Part shown: one piece after another, positions 1 to 7,385 of the stretch
Numbering within the stretch: position 1 is the first letter of the stretch
Layout of the letters: every line of letters starts with the position of its first letter
Assembly: GCA_958447445.1 (NCBI GenBank)
Contig: CAUDAE010000011.1
Coordinates: 1 to 25,948, forward strand
Reading direction: 5' to 3'
DNA: 25,948 bases
DNA from: an uncultured Collinsella sp.
GTDB lineage: Bacteria; Actinomycetota; Coriobacteriia; Coriobacteriales; Coriobacteriaceae
Program-made: the position numbers and the translations under genes
The notes under the pieces: generated by a model
Databases searched by the model: none
Seen by the model: the letters and a program-made list of their open reading frames with translations, nothing else
Told to the model about the DNA's origin: nothing

Positions 1-55
1 GCGGCGTCTGCTCGATAACGTATGGCACGAGGGCGGAATCGAACTTAGCGATCAT
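1..55 (-). CDS. clpP: ClpP protease proteolytic subunit, N-terminal fragment (cut by window edge)
   Basis: Only the first 18 or so codons are present; the gene runs off the left edge. The readable N-terminus, MIAKFDSALVPYVIEQTP, matches the start of ClpP, whose mature N-terminus typically reads xVPxVxEQT. ClpP is the serine peptidase of the Clp protease and works with the ClpX or ClpC ATPases. Its position directly after trigger factor is the classic tig-clpP-clpX order, which supports the call. Three in-frame ATGs exist, at 67, 61 and 55. I chose 55 because a GGAG at 62-65 lies six bases upstream of it; 67 has only a weaker AAGAGAG. No catalytic residue is inside the window. Confidence 0.75.
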   Translation of the reverse strand, partial: MIAKFDSALVPYVIEQTP

Positions 56-101
56 ACGCATCTCCATTTCTCTCTTGCGGACTAAATTGGTTCTAGATAA
101 A

Positions 102-142
102 CGTACGGTGCCCGCATGCTATGCATTGGCTGGCACCGTACG
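102..142. repeat. 11-bp perfect inverted repeat between tig and clpP
   Basis: The arms CGTACGGTGCC (102-112) and GGCACCGTACG (132-142) are perfectly complementary, with a 19-base loop. The hairpin sits in the 163-base gap between the tig stop and the clpP start. On the minus strand it is followed only by TTTATCTAG, a poor U-tract, so it is a weak terminator candidate. It could instead be an attenuator, an RNA-processing site or an operator controlling clpP. The sequence gives no way to choose. Confidence 0.6.
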
Positions 143-218
143 AAGCAACCGGATAACCGGTGTATAACTTTACCCCATCACGGGCGCACGCATGCGCTCG
201 CGGGCAAGGTGGCGAGAA

Positions 219-1517
219 TTACTCGGCGTCCTTGGCGGTCTCGTCGACCTCGGTCACCTTGGCGTTCTCGACCAGGTGGTCGACGGCCTTGGAGCGACGG
301 ATGGACTCGCGGACGGCAGGCATGCGGCCATCGGCGATAAACTCGGCCTTGGAAGCTTCGACGTCCTTGACGCCGGCCTTCTCGAACTCGGCGTTGATAT
401 CGTCCTCGGTGACCTCGATCTTGAGCTCGCGGGCGAGGGCGTCGAGAGCCAGGGACTCACGGGCAACGTCGTTGGCCTGCTTGTGCAGGTCGCCGATGAA
501 CTGCTCCATGGTCAGACCGGAAGCGGGCAGCCAGGTGTCCAGCGTCATGCCGCGGGCAGCGAGGTTGGACAGGAAGTTCTGGCCAAGCTCCTCAAAGACG
601 GACTGCTCGTAGTCGGCATCCATCTCGTCGAGCTGCAGGCGCTCGGCGAGAGCGGAGACGCAACGGTTCTCCTTCTCGGCCGGGAGGCGGGAAGCCTTGT
701 CCTGCTCGATCTCGATCTTGATGGCGTCGCGCATAGCGTCGATGCTGTCGAAGCCAAAGTCGGACTTGACGAGCTCGTCGGTGAGCTCGGGGGTGTTGCG
801 GACCTTGATGCCCTTGACGGTGACCTCGACGGCGTGGGTCTCGGCCTCCTCGCCCTCCTCGACCTCGTCGGTCCAGGTGACGGACTTGACGTCGTCAACG
901 TTGGCGCCGATCAGGGCCTCGTTGAATTCCTTGGGGTTGCTGTCGCTACCGGCGATGAGCATGCGGCCCTCGGCGGCAAAGTTGTCGGCATTCTCGACGG
1001 CCTTGAGGTCGACGGTGACGTAGTCCTCGGCCTCTACGGCGCGACCCTCGACGTCCTCGAAGGTGGCACGGTAGTTGAGGAGCATCTCGACCTGGTTGTT
1101 GATCTCGGACTCGGTGACCTCCGCGGGAGGCATCTCGATCTCGACGGCGTCGAAGGAGGAGAGCTCGGCGGCAGGACGCAGGGAGAACTCAACGGTGTAG
1201 GTGTAGTCCTCGTGATCCTTGGCGAGGTCGAGCTCCTTGTAGTCACCGCTCTTGGTGGGGACGATGTCCAGCTCGTTGAGGACGGCGGGCTCGTTGGCGG
1301 CGATCAGGTCGTTGGTGGCCTGAGCGAGGGTAGCCTCGGCGCCAAGTGCGGAGTCGATGACCGGACGGGGGGCCTTACCGGCGCGGAAGCCCGGGAAGCG
1401 GTACTTCTTGGCGGTGTCCTTGTAGGCCTTCTTGATCGCGGCGTCGACGTCGACGGCCGGGATGGTGACCGTAGCGGTGAGCTTGGCGTCCTTGACGTCA
1501 GAAGCGGTGATGTTCAA
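219..1517 (-). CDS. tig: Trigger factor, ribosome-associated peptidyl-prolyl isomerase/chaperone
   Basis: About 432 residues, the usual length for trigger factor. This chaperone docks beside the ribosomal exit tunnel and shields nascent chains. Residues 1-110 form the ribosome-binding domain with the signature GFRAGKAP (about 43-50), the loop that contacts ribosomal protein L23. A degenerate FKBP-like domain follows (about 150-240), then a long helical C-terminal chaperone domain ending in an acidic tail. An ATG at 1532 is in frame, but the ribosome-binding site AGGAGG (1524-1529) lies inside that extension. The true start is therefore TTG at 1517 (six-base spacing) or GTG at 1520 (three-base spacing). 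It precedes clpP, as is typical, and follows tRNA-Leu on the same strand. Identification is secure; the start is uncertain by one codon. Confidence 0.95.
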   Translation of the reverse strand: MNITASDVKDAKLTATVTIPAVDVDAAIKKAYKDTAKKYRFPGFRAGKAPRPVIDSALGAEATLAQATNDLIAANEPAVLNELDIVPTKSGDYKELDLAKDHEDYTYTVEFSLRPAAELSSFDAVEIEMPPAEVTESEINNQVEMLLNYRATFEDVEGRAVEAEDYVTVDLKAVENADNFAAEGRMLIAGSDSNPKEFNEALIGANVDDVKSVTWTDEVEEGEEAETHAVEVTVKGIKVRNTPELTDELVKSDFGFDSIDAMRDAIKIEIEQDKASRLPAEKENRCVSALAERLQLDEMDADYEQSVFEELGQNFLSNLAARGMTLDTWLPASGLTMEQFIGDLHKQANDVARESLALDALARELKIEVTEDDINAEFEKAGVKDVEASKAEFIADGRMPAVRESIRRSKAVDHLVENAKVTEVDETAKDAE

Positions 1518-1523
1518 CACGTT

Positions 1524-1529
1524 CCTCCT
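1524..1529 (-). promoter_or_regulatory. Ribosome binding site that decides the tig start
   Basis: A perfect AGGAGG lies six bases upstream of TTG 1517 and three bases upstream of GTG 1520. It sits downstream of the in-frame ATG at 1532, which has no Shine-Dalgarno sequence of its own. The ATG is therefore unlikely to be used. Confidence 0.75.
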
Positions 1530-1574
1530 CATACTGCCCAGCTTATCTGAGGTGCTGGTACCTTTATGCAACAA

Positions 1575-1599
1575 GCGTCGCGAGGGCATAAACCGACGC
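1575..1599 (-). terminator. Weak hairpin after tRNA-Leu
   Basis: GCGTCG (1575-1580) pairs with CGACGC (1594-1599) just 3' of the tRNA. On the minus strand it is followed by TTGTTGCAT, a poor U-tract. It may be a weak terminator or a processing hairpin, and readthrough from the tRNA into tig is possible. Confidence 0.3.
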
Positions 1600-1607
1600 G
1601 AGTGCGT

Positions 1608-1692
1608 TGGTGCGGGCGAAAGGACTCGAACCTTCACGGGAATCCCACCAGAACCTAAATCTGGCGCGTCTACCAATTCCGCCACGCCCGCA
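1608..1692 (-). tRNA. tRNA-Leu, anticodon UAG
   Basis: This is an 85-nt class II tRNA on the minus strand. The acceptor stem GCGGGCG pairs with CGCCCGC. The D-arm is GCGGAATTGGTAGACGC. The anticodon loop TTTAGGT is closed by CCAGA/TCTGG, giving anticodon TAG, which reads CUN leucine codons. A long variable arm (TGGGATTCCCGTG) is typical of tRNA-Leu, and the T-loop is TTCGAGT. The 3' CCA is encoded in the genome (1608-1610). It lies upstream of tig in the same orientation. Confidence 0.97.
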
Positions 1693-1711
1693 TGAGCGCA
1701 CAGACTAGGAA

Positions 1712-1720
1712 TGATAGCAG
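1712..1720 (-). promoter_or_regulatory. Likely extended -10 promoter of tRNA-Leu
   Basis: On the minus strand TGC-TATCAT matches an extended -10 element (TGn then TATNAT). It lies about 20 bases upstream of the mature tRNA 5' end at 1692. No convincing -35 hexamer is present at 17 bp, which is tolerable for an extended -10 promoter. Location and motif only; unproven. Confidence 0.4.
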
Positions 1721-1777
1721 ATACGAACGGCAAGCGCACGCACACCTTTTACAGGCTCACGACCTCACCACGAGTGC

Positions 1778-1802
1778 AAAAGGCGGGGCGAGTTGCCCCG
1801 CC
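1778..1802 (-). terminator. Intrinsic terminator of the molybdenum hydroxylase operon
   Basis: GGCGGGGC (1782-1789) pairs perfectly with GCCCCGCC (1795-1802) around a five-base loop. On the minus strand it is followed by TTTTGC. It lies about 40 bases past the stop of the large hydroxylase subunit and separates that operon from tRNA-Leu. Confidence 0.85.
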
Positions 1803-1840
1803 CCGCCAATTACGACTTGTACGACTTGTTCGCTGACCCG

Positions 1841-4672
1841 CTACTCCCCCAGCAGGGCCTTCTCGGGCGTGATCGGCAACGAGCGGACCTGGTGGCCGGT
1901 GGCGTGCGCTACGGCCGAGGCAGCAGCGGCGAGCGGCGTGTTGATGACGACCTCGCCGATCGACTTGGCGCCAAACGGGCCCGTCGGCTCGTAGCTCGGC
2001 TCAAAGGCCACGCGAATGCTGCCGATATCCAGGCGCGTGGGCAGCTTGTAGCTCATAAAGTTGCCGGTGCGCAGACGGCCGCGCTCATCGTGCTCGACGA
2101 TCTCGTAGAGCGCGTGGCCGATACCCTGGGCAATGCCGCCCTCGGCCTGGACGCGCGCGAGCGCCTCGTTGATAACGGTGCCGCAGTCGACAGCCGCCGC
2201 GTAGTCCACCACGGTCACCTTGCCGGTGGCCTTGTCGACCTCGACCTCGGCAATGCCGGCCATAAACGGCGGAGGCGAAACGGGCAGACAGGCAGAGGCA
2301 TGCGAGGTGAGCGCGTCGCCGCCCGCGATGTTCTTGACGCACAGGTTGGCAAAGTCGCGCAGCGTGAGGTAGCGGTTCTGCTCGCGCGCGGCACGCTCGT
2401 CGGACAGGCGCACGTACTGGCCATCAAAGACCACATCGGCGGCGTCCACATTCCACATCTGGGCGGCCTTGGCGCAAATCTTCTCGCGCAGCTCGGTCGC
2501 GGCGTTCTTGGCTGCCAGACCCGTCACGTACGTGCCCGAGCTCGCGTACGAGCCGGCGTCGAACGGCGACACGTCGGTGTCCACGCCGCGCACCACGATC
2601 AGCGAGCTCTCCACACCCAGCTCCTCGGCGGCAATCTGCGCCAGGATCGTATCGACGCCCATGCCGTTATCGGTGGCGCCGGTGCCGATGGTAATGAAGC
2701 CGTCCTCTTCCAAGCGCATGTCGATGCCGGCGATATCCACGCTGGAGATGCCCGAGCCCTGCATGGTGAGCGCACAGCCCAGAGCACGCACGCGATCGCC
2801 CAGGTCGACGGCCAGCGGCTTGTCGCGCCAGCCGATCATGTCCATCGCGCGCAGCAGGCAGCGGTCGAGCGCGCAGGCGTTGAGCTTCTCGTTGTAGTAC
2901 TGCGGCATGACCTCGCCCTCACGCACGATGTTCTTAAGGCGCAGGTCGGCGGGGTCCATGTGCAGCATGTCAGCGAGCTCGTTGACGGCGCTCTCCACGG
3001 CAAACTGGCCCTGGGTGGCACCGTAGCCACGATATGCGCCGCCACGGTTGGTATTGGTGTAGACAGCATCCCAGCTAAAGCGGCTCGCCTTCACGTGGTT
3101 GTAGATGGGCAGGCTCTTGTGACCCGAAAGGCCGATCGTCGTGGTGGCGTGCTCGCCATACGCGCCGGCGTTGGACAGCGTGTGCAGATCGATAGCCGTG
3201 ATGGTGCCGTCGTTCATGGCGCCCAGCTTAATGGTCATCTGCATCTGGTGACGCGAGTTGCCGGCGGTGACGGTCTCCTCACGGGTGTAGCAGCAGTAAC
3301 TCGGACGGCCGGTCTGCTGCGTCACAAACGCAACGAAGATCTCGCAGCAGCCCGTCTGCTTGGAGCCAAAGCCGCCGCCGATGCGCGGCTTAATGACCTG
3401 CACCTGCGACTGCGGGATATCGAGCGACTGCGCGACCATGCGGCGCACGTGGAAGGGCACCTGCGTGGAGGTGGTCACCGAGATGCGGCCGAACGCGTCG
3501 GTCGTCGCGAAGGCGCGGAAGGTCTCCATGGGTGCGGTCTGCGTGGCCTGGCTGGTGTAGGTGCGGGTGAAGACGATGTCGCTCTGGGCGAAGGCCTCGT
3601 CCAAGTCGCCAAAGTCGCTGGTACCGCTGCATACCAAGTTGCGCGGGACGTCGCCGCCCTGCGGGAACATAAAGGTCACGTCGCCCTCGGGGTGGACCAC
3701 GATGTCATTATCGAGCGCCTGGGTAAAGTCGAGCAGGGGCTCGAGTACCTCGTAGTCGACCTTGATGAGCTTGAGCGCCTTGTCGGCAGCCTCCTCGGTC
3801 TCGGCGGCGACGATCGCCACCTCCTCGTTTTGGTAACGGACGAGGTTCTCGAGAATCAGGCGGTCGTAGGGACTCGGCTGCGGATAGCTCTGGCCGGCGA
3901 TGGTAAAGCGGCGCTGGGGCACGTCCTCGTAGGTGTAGACGCCCACCACGCCGGGCACCTTCAGAGCGCGCGACGTATCGATGGAGCGGATCTTGGCGCG
4001 GGCATAGGGGCTGCGCTTGAGTTTGACGATGAGTGCGCCGGCGGGTACCAGGTCGCCCGTGTAGACGGGACGACCCTCGAGCAGGGCCTTCGAGTCCTTC
4101 TTGGGCTGCTTCTTGGTGATCTGCTTGTACGCAACACCGTCGGAGCTCGTCTCGTTGACGGGCAGTTCGGGCATCTCAAAGCCAACCTGCACGCCAGACT
4201 CGTTGAGGAAGCGCACGATGGCGCGCAGCTGGCTCTCGTAACCGCTGCAGCGGCAGAGGTTGCCGGCGAGCTGGCGCGAGAGTTCCTCGCGCGTGGCGAC
4301 GAGGCTCGGGTCCTCCTTGGCGGCGCGGGCAAGCGCCAGCACGTTCATGATGAGGCCGGGGGCGCAAAAACCGCACTGCTCGGCGCCTTCGGCAGCCATC
4401 GCACGGGCCAATGCCTCGGACTCGGCCTTGAGGCCCTCAAGCGTGGTGATGGTGTGTCCCTCAACACGAGCGGCGGGAACCGAGCAGTTCAGCACCGGGT
4501 CGCCGTCGAGCCACACCGTGCACAAACCGCAGTTGGTGGTCTCACAGGCGCAGCGCACCGACGCACAACCCTGCTCGCGCAACAATGCAAAGAGCATGGT
4601 GTCGGGGGCAATCTGAACCTTGACCTTACGGCCGTTGAGCGTAAAGGAAAGATCGATGAGTTTGGCAGCCAT
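1841..4672 (-). CDS. Molybdenum hydroxylase (xanthine dehydrogenase family), fused [2Fe-2S] and Mo-cofactor subunit
   Basis: 943 residues. Residues 1-160 are the iron-sulfur part. A plant-type [2Fe-2S] site uses Cys43, Cys48, Cys51 and Cys63, and a second [2Fe-2S] site uses CGFC (100-103) and CRC (140-142). From about 196 to the end is the Mo-cofactor domain with GGGFGSKQ (432-439), AYRGYGATQ (546-554) and the expected catalytic glutamate Glu907 in GAKSIGEV. The FAD part is a separate upstream gene overlapping by one base (TAATG), so the enzyme is probably a two-polypeptide cytoplasmic hydroxylase of a purine or other N-heterocycle. Gln439 replaces the substrate-binding glutamate of true xanthine dehydrogenases, while the arginine in AYRGYG is kept. 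Substrate is therefore unresolved. The RGYGATQ signature and the nearby selenium genes suggest, but do not prove, a selenium-dependent relative. Confidence 0.9.
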   Translation of the reverse strand: MAAKLIDLSFTLNGRKVKVQIAPDTMLFALLREQGCASVRCACETTNCGLCTVWLDGDPVLNCSVPAARVEGHTITTLEGLKAESEALARAMAAEGAEQCGFCAPGLIMNVLALARAAKEDPSLVATREELSRQLAGNLCRCSGYESQLRAIVRFLNESGVQVGFEMPELPVNETSSDGVAYKQITKKQPKKDSKALLEGRPVYTGDLVPAGALIVKLKRSPYARAKIRSIDTSRALKVPGVVGVYTYEDVPQRRFTIAGQSYPQPSPYDRLILENLVRYQNEEVAIVAAETEEAADKALKLIKVDYEVLEPLLDFTQALDNDIVVHPEGDVTFMFPQGGDVPRNLVCSGTSDFGDLDEAFAQSDIVFTRTYTSQATQTAPMETFRAFATTDAFGRISVTTSTQVPFHVRRMVAQSLDIPQSQVQVIKPRIGGGFGSKQTGCCEIFVAFVTQQTGRPSYCCYTREETVTAGNSRHQMQMTIKLGAMNDGTITAIDLHTLSNAGAYGEHATTTIGLSGHKSLPIYNHVKASRFSWDAVYTNTNRGGAYRGYGATQGQFAVESAVNELADMLHMDPADLRLKNIVREGEVMPQYYNEKLNACALDRCLLRAMDMIGWRDKPLAVDLGDRVRALGCALTMQGSGISSVDIAGIDMRLEEDGFITIGTGATDNGMGVDTILAQIAAEELGVESSLIVVRGVDTDVSPFDAGSYASSGTYVTGLAAKNAATELREKICAKAAQMWNVDAADVVFDGQYVRLSDERAAREQNRYLTLRDFANLCVKNIAGGDALTSHASACLPVSPPPFMAGIAEVEVDKATGKVTVVDYAAAVDCGTVINEALARVQAEGGIAQGIGHALYEIVEHDERGRLRTGNFMSYKLPTRLDIGSIRVAFEPSYEPTGPFGAKSIGEVVINTPLAAAASAVAHATGHQVRSLPITPEKALLGE

Positions 4673-5586
4673 TAGCGCACCTCGCTAGAATCGACGCCGG
4701 GCACGCGGCGGCAGGAATACTCGTCCGTGGCAAACTTAGGAATCTGCACGCCCTCGAGCTCGTGGGCAAGCGCAGCCGAAAGCTCGATGCCGGCGGCGCG
4801 GCGCACAGCTTGGACGGCAAGCGGGGCCGAGATGCGGCGGCGGTAGTCGGCCGAGCCCCACAGGTTGGTGCCGTAGCTCAGCGAGCGCACGGATGCGGCC
4901 AGGGCGCGAAGCTCGTCCTCGGAAGGATGCTCGTTGGTAAGGCCGCACGCCTCGCCCTGCAGCAGGGTCGCGCGCAGCGGGCGGGCGCCCACGGTGACGT
5001 GCCAGGTGCTATCCCACCAGGCGGCGGTGACGTTCAGCGAGGGGAAGTCGGTCGCGGCCTTGCGCACGGCCTCGTAGCTCGCACGGTAATCGTGCTTGAC
5101 GACCACGACATGCTCGATAACGTCGCGCACGTAGCCCATGTCCACGAACTCGACAAGCGGCACGCGACCGGCGCCCGTCAGCTCAACATAGGAATCGAGC
5201 GCGAGGAAGGCGGAGAGCACGTCCGAGAAGCCAAAGCGGCCGTAGATGCTGCCGCCCACCGTGGCGGTATTGCGCAGCTGCACGCCCACGATATCGTGGA
5301 CGGCGAACTCAAAGACATTGTTGACAAGCGCGTTGAGCCCGGCATGGCGCTCGAGCTGGCGCAGGGTGCACATGGCGCCGATGCGAAACTCGGTCTCGGT
5401 CTCCTCGATCTGATCGAGTCCGCAGGCCGAAAGGTCAATTGCCGTCGCCACGCGACGCGAACCCAGGCGCATCCAGATGCCGCCGCCCACAATCTTGTTG
5501 TTGCGGTTCTTCTGTAAGAGCTCATAGGCTTCGGCCGCGTTTCCAACACGGACGTAGGTACCGAACTTGAGCACGTTCTCCCCCAT
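4672..5586 (-). CDS. Molybdenum hydroxylase FAD-binding subunit (CoxM/XdhB family)
   Basis: 304 residues, normal for the FAD subunit of three-domain molybdenum hydroxylases. It carries electrons from the [2Fe-2S] centres to NAD or another acceptor. The family signs are an N-terminal FAD pyrophosphate region around KIVGGGIWMRLG (31-42), and RNTATVGGSIYGRFGFSD in the middle, the second FAD-binding motif of this family. A CO-dehydrogenase flavoprotein C-terminal domain follows. Its TAA stop shares a base with the ATG of the next gene, implying translational coupling. The start is ambiguous. ATG 5586 has AAGAG touching it, whereas GTG 5574 follows GGGGGAG by three bases. A palindrome at 5602-5617 and a large inverted repeat at 5666-5740 lie upstream. 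Confidence 0.9.
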   Translation of the reverse strand: MGENVLKFGTYVRVGNAAEAYELLQKNRNNKIVGGGIWMRLGSRRVATAIDLSACGLDQIEETETEFRIGAMCTLRQLERHAGLNALVNNVFEFAVHDIVGVQLRNTATVGGSIYGRFGFSDVLSAFLALDSYVELTGAGRVPLVEFVDMGYVRDVIEHVVVVKHDYRASYEAVRKAATDFPSLNVTAAWWDSTWHVTVGARPLRATLLQGEACGLTNEHPSEDELRALAASVRSLSYGTNLWGSADYRRRISAPLAVQAVRRAAGIELSAALAHELEGVQIPKFATDEYSCRRVPGVDSSEVR

Positions 5587-5601
5587 CTCTTCACTTGTCC
5601 A

Positions 5602-5617
5602 GTACTTTTAAGTGTAC
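5602..5617. promoter_or_regulatory. Imperfect palindrome upstream of the hydroxylase operon (operator candidate)
   Basis: GTACTTTTAAGTGTAC is symmetric at 12 of 16 positions, with GTAC ends and a TTAA centre. It lies 16-31 bases upstream of the first hydroxylase gene, where a regulator could cover the promoter or leader. No regulator gene is nearby and no clear -35/-10 pair is seen. This is symmetry evidence only. Confidence 0.3.
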
Positions 5618-5665
5618 CAAACGAGGGGCCGCACACCGTTTTAGGACAAAATCCACCCACCCATC

Positions 5666-5740
5666 CATAACTTGCGGTGATATACGGACCGAATAGCCGT
5701 TCTGGGACGCTAAATAGTCCGTATATCACCGCAAGTTATG
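5666..5740. repeat. Perfect 24-bp inverted repeat, 27-base loop
   Basis: Bases 5666-5689 (beginning CATAACTTGCGG) are the exact reverse complement of 5717-5740 (ending CCGCAAGTTATG), with 5690-5716 between them. The element lies between the gdhA terminator and the molybdenum hydroxylase operon and contains no open frame. It could form a very stable RNA hairpin on either strand or a DNA cruciform. No U-tract follows on the minus strand, so it is not an ordinary terminator. It could be a MITE-like or REP-like repeat unit, a regulatory site or an insulator. Confidence 0.9.
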
Positions 5741-5754
5741 AGGAGTCCTCCGGG

Positions 5755-5790
5755 ATAGAAAAGGCTCCCAGCCGGATAGCTGGGAGCCTT
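5755..5790 (-). terminator. Intrinsic terminator of gdhA
   Basis: AAGGCTCCCAGC (5761-5772) pairs perfectly over 12 bp with GCTGGGAGCCTT (5779-5790) around a six-base loop. On the minus strand the stem ends in CCTT and continues TTCTATC. It lies 25 bases past the gdhA stop. Confidence 0.93.
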
Positions 5791-5815
5791 ATCACATGCT
5801 ATGTCGAGTGAAGAA

Positions 5816-7171
5816 TTAGCAGACGCCCTGGGCGAGCACGGCGTCGGCGACCTTCAGGAAGCCGGCGATGTTGGCGCCCATGACAAAGTTGCCCTCCTGG
5901 CCGTACTCCTTGGCGGTGTCGTCCACGTTGTGGAACATGCCGCGCATGAGCTGCTCGAGCTTGCCGTCGACCTCCTCGAAGGTCCAGGACAGGTGCTCGG
6001 CGTTCTGGCTCATCTCCAGGCCGGACACGAGCACGCCACCGGCGTTGGCAGCCTTACCAGGCATAAAGGCGACGCCGTTCTCCTGGAAGTAGGTCGTGGC
6101 CTCGATGGTCGTGGGCATGTTCGCGCCCTCGCCGACCACCTTGCAGCCGTTGGCGACGAGTGCCTGGGCGTCCTCGAGCAGCAGCGTGTTCTCGCGAGCG
6201 CAGGGCAGCGCGATATCGCAGGGAAGCTGCCACACGCCGCGGCCGTCGCCCTCGTGCCACACGGCGTTAGGCTTCTCGTCAACGTACATAGCGAGCGTAA
6301 CGCCCTTGTCGTGGCCAGAGCGCTTCTTGTTGTAGATGTGCTCGAGCACGGTGTAGTCGATGCCGTCGGGATCCTCGACCCAGCCGTGGGTATCGGAGCA
6401 GGCGAGCACCTTGCCGCCGAGCTGAGTGACCTTCTGGACCGCGTAGATAGCGACGTTGCCGGAACCGTGAACGACGACGTTCTTGCCCTCGAAGGAGTCG
6501 CCGCGGCTCTTAAGGTACTCGTCCACAAAGTAGGCCAGACCGTAACCGGTGGCCTCGGTACGGGCGAGCGAGCCGCCAAAGGAGAGGCCCTTGCCGGTAA
6601 GAACGCCGGTCCACTCGTTGGTCAGGCGCTTGTACTGACCGAACAGGTAGGCAACCTCGCGGCCGCCAACGCCCAGGTCGCCGGCGGGAACGTCGGTGTT
6701 GGGGCCGATGTGGCGATAGAGCTCGGTCATGAAGGACTGGCAGAAGTGCATGATCTCGTTGTTGGACTTGCCCTTGGGGTCAAAGTCGGAGCCGCCCTTG
6801 CCGCCGCCCATGGGCAGGGTGGTCAGGCTGTTCTTGAGGATCTGCTCCAGGCCCAGGAACTTGAGCATACCCAGGGTGACCGTCGGGTTAAAGCGCAGGC
6901 CGCCCTTGTAGGGTCCAATGGCAGAGTTGAACTCGACGCGATAGCCGCGGTTGACCTGAACCTTGCCCTGGTCGTCGACCCAGGGAACACGGAACATGAC
7001 GATGCGCTCGGGCTCGACGAGGCGCTCCAGCAGGGCGGCCTCCTCGTACTCGGGGTGGGCGTCGAGCGCCGGCTGGATGGTGCCGAGGATCTCGGTCGCG
7101 GCCTGGATGAACTCAGGCTGCTCGGGATAGCGGGCCTTGAGCTCTTCGAGAACTTTCTGCGTGTAGCTCAT
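5816..7171 (-). CDS. gdhA: Glutamate dehydrogenase, NADP-type (small hexameric class)
   Basis: 451 residues, the standard length for the 50-kDa hexameric bacterial enzyme. It interconverts 2-oxoglutarate plus ammonia and glutamate in the cytoplasm. The substrate-binding region has PYKGGLRF (Lys89) and PMGGGKGGSDF with the catalytic-site Lys125, followed by VPAGD with Asp165. The Rossmann dinucleotide domain shows GSGNVA at 236-241. Overall pattern and length resemble the E. coli NADPH enzyme, so an ammonia-assimilating role is likely; coenzyme preference is inferred. A good GGAGG lies four bases before ATG 7171. It is a single-gene unit with its own terminator. I saw no clear -35/-10 pair in the 250-base upstream gap. 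Confidence 0.96.
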   Translation of the reverse strand: MSYTQKVLEELKARYPEQPEFIQAATEILGTIQPALDAHPEYEEAALLERLVEPERIVMFRVPWVDDQGKVQVNRGYRVEFNSAIGPYKGGLRFNPTVTLGMLKFLGLEQILKNSLTTLPMGGGKGGSDFDPKGKSNNEIMHFCQSFMTELYRHIGPNTDVPAGDLGVGGREVAYLFGQYKRLTNEWTGVLTGKGLSFGGSLARTEATGYGLAYFVDEYLKSRGDSFEGKNVVVHGSGNVAIYAVQKVTQLGGKVLACSDTHGWVEDPDGIDYTVLEHIYNKKRSGHDKGVTLAMYVDEKPNAVWHEGDGRGVWQLPCDIALPCARENTLLLEDAQALVANGCKVVGEGANMPTTIEATTYFQENGVAFMPGKAANAGGVLVSGLEMSQNAEHLSWTFEEVDGKLEQLMRGMFHNVDDTAKEYGQEGNFVMGANIAGFLKVADAVLAQGVC

Positions 7172-7205
7172 GCTTCCTCCAATGATGGGAAACGAAAAAT
7201 GTTGA

Positions 7206-7228
7206 TCGCGGCACCCTATGCGCCGCGA
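7206..7228 (-). other. Short GC hairpin in the gdhA leader
   Basis: TCGCGGC (7206-7212) pairs with GCCGCGA (7222-7228) around a nine-base loop, 35 bases upstream of the gdhA start. No U-tract or known riboswitch core is recognised. It may be a leader structure of the gdhA mRNA. Confidence 0.3.
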
Positions 7229-7385
7229 ACTTTATCGAGTATGGATAATATCGCACTGTTGCGGGAAAGTTTCGCATAAGCAGACGGGCAGATGTTTCGT
7301 TTTGATTACGATGCAGGTAGAAGCGTTTTTGAGTGCCTGGCATGCAAAACCCGTGTTTCAAGCCTGTTTCGTCCACGTGTTCCAA

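Noticed and set aside
1793..4675. Very long plus-strand open frame (about 960 codons) opposite the molybdenum hydroxylase
   Set aside because: It is the antisense of a clear gene in GC-rich DNA. Its translation is low-complexity (rich in Ala, Gly, Arg, Val, Leu) with no domain and no ribosome-binding site. The same applies to the other long plus-strand frames in the window.
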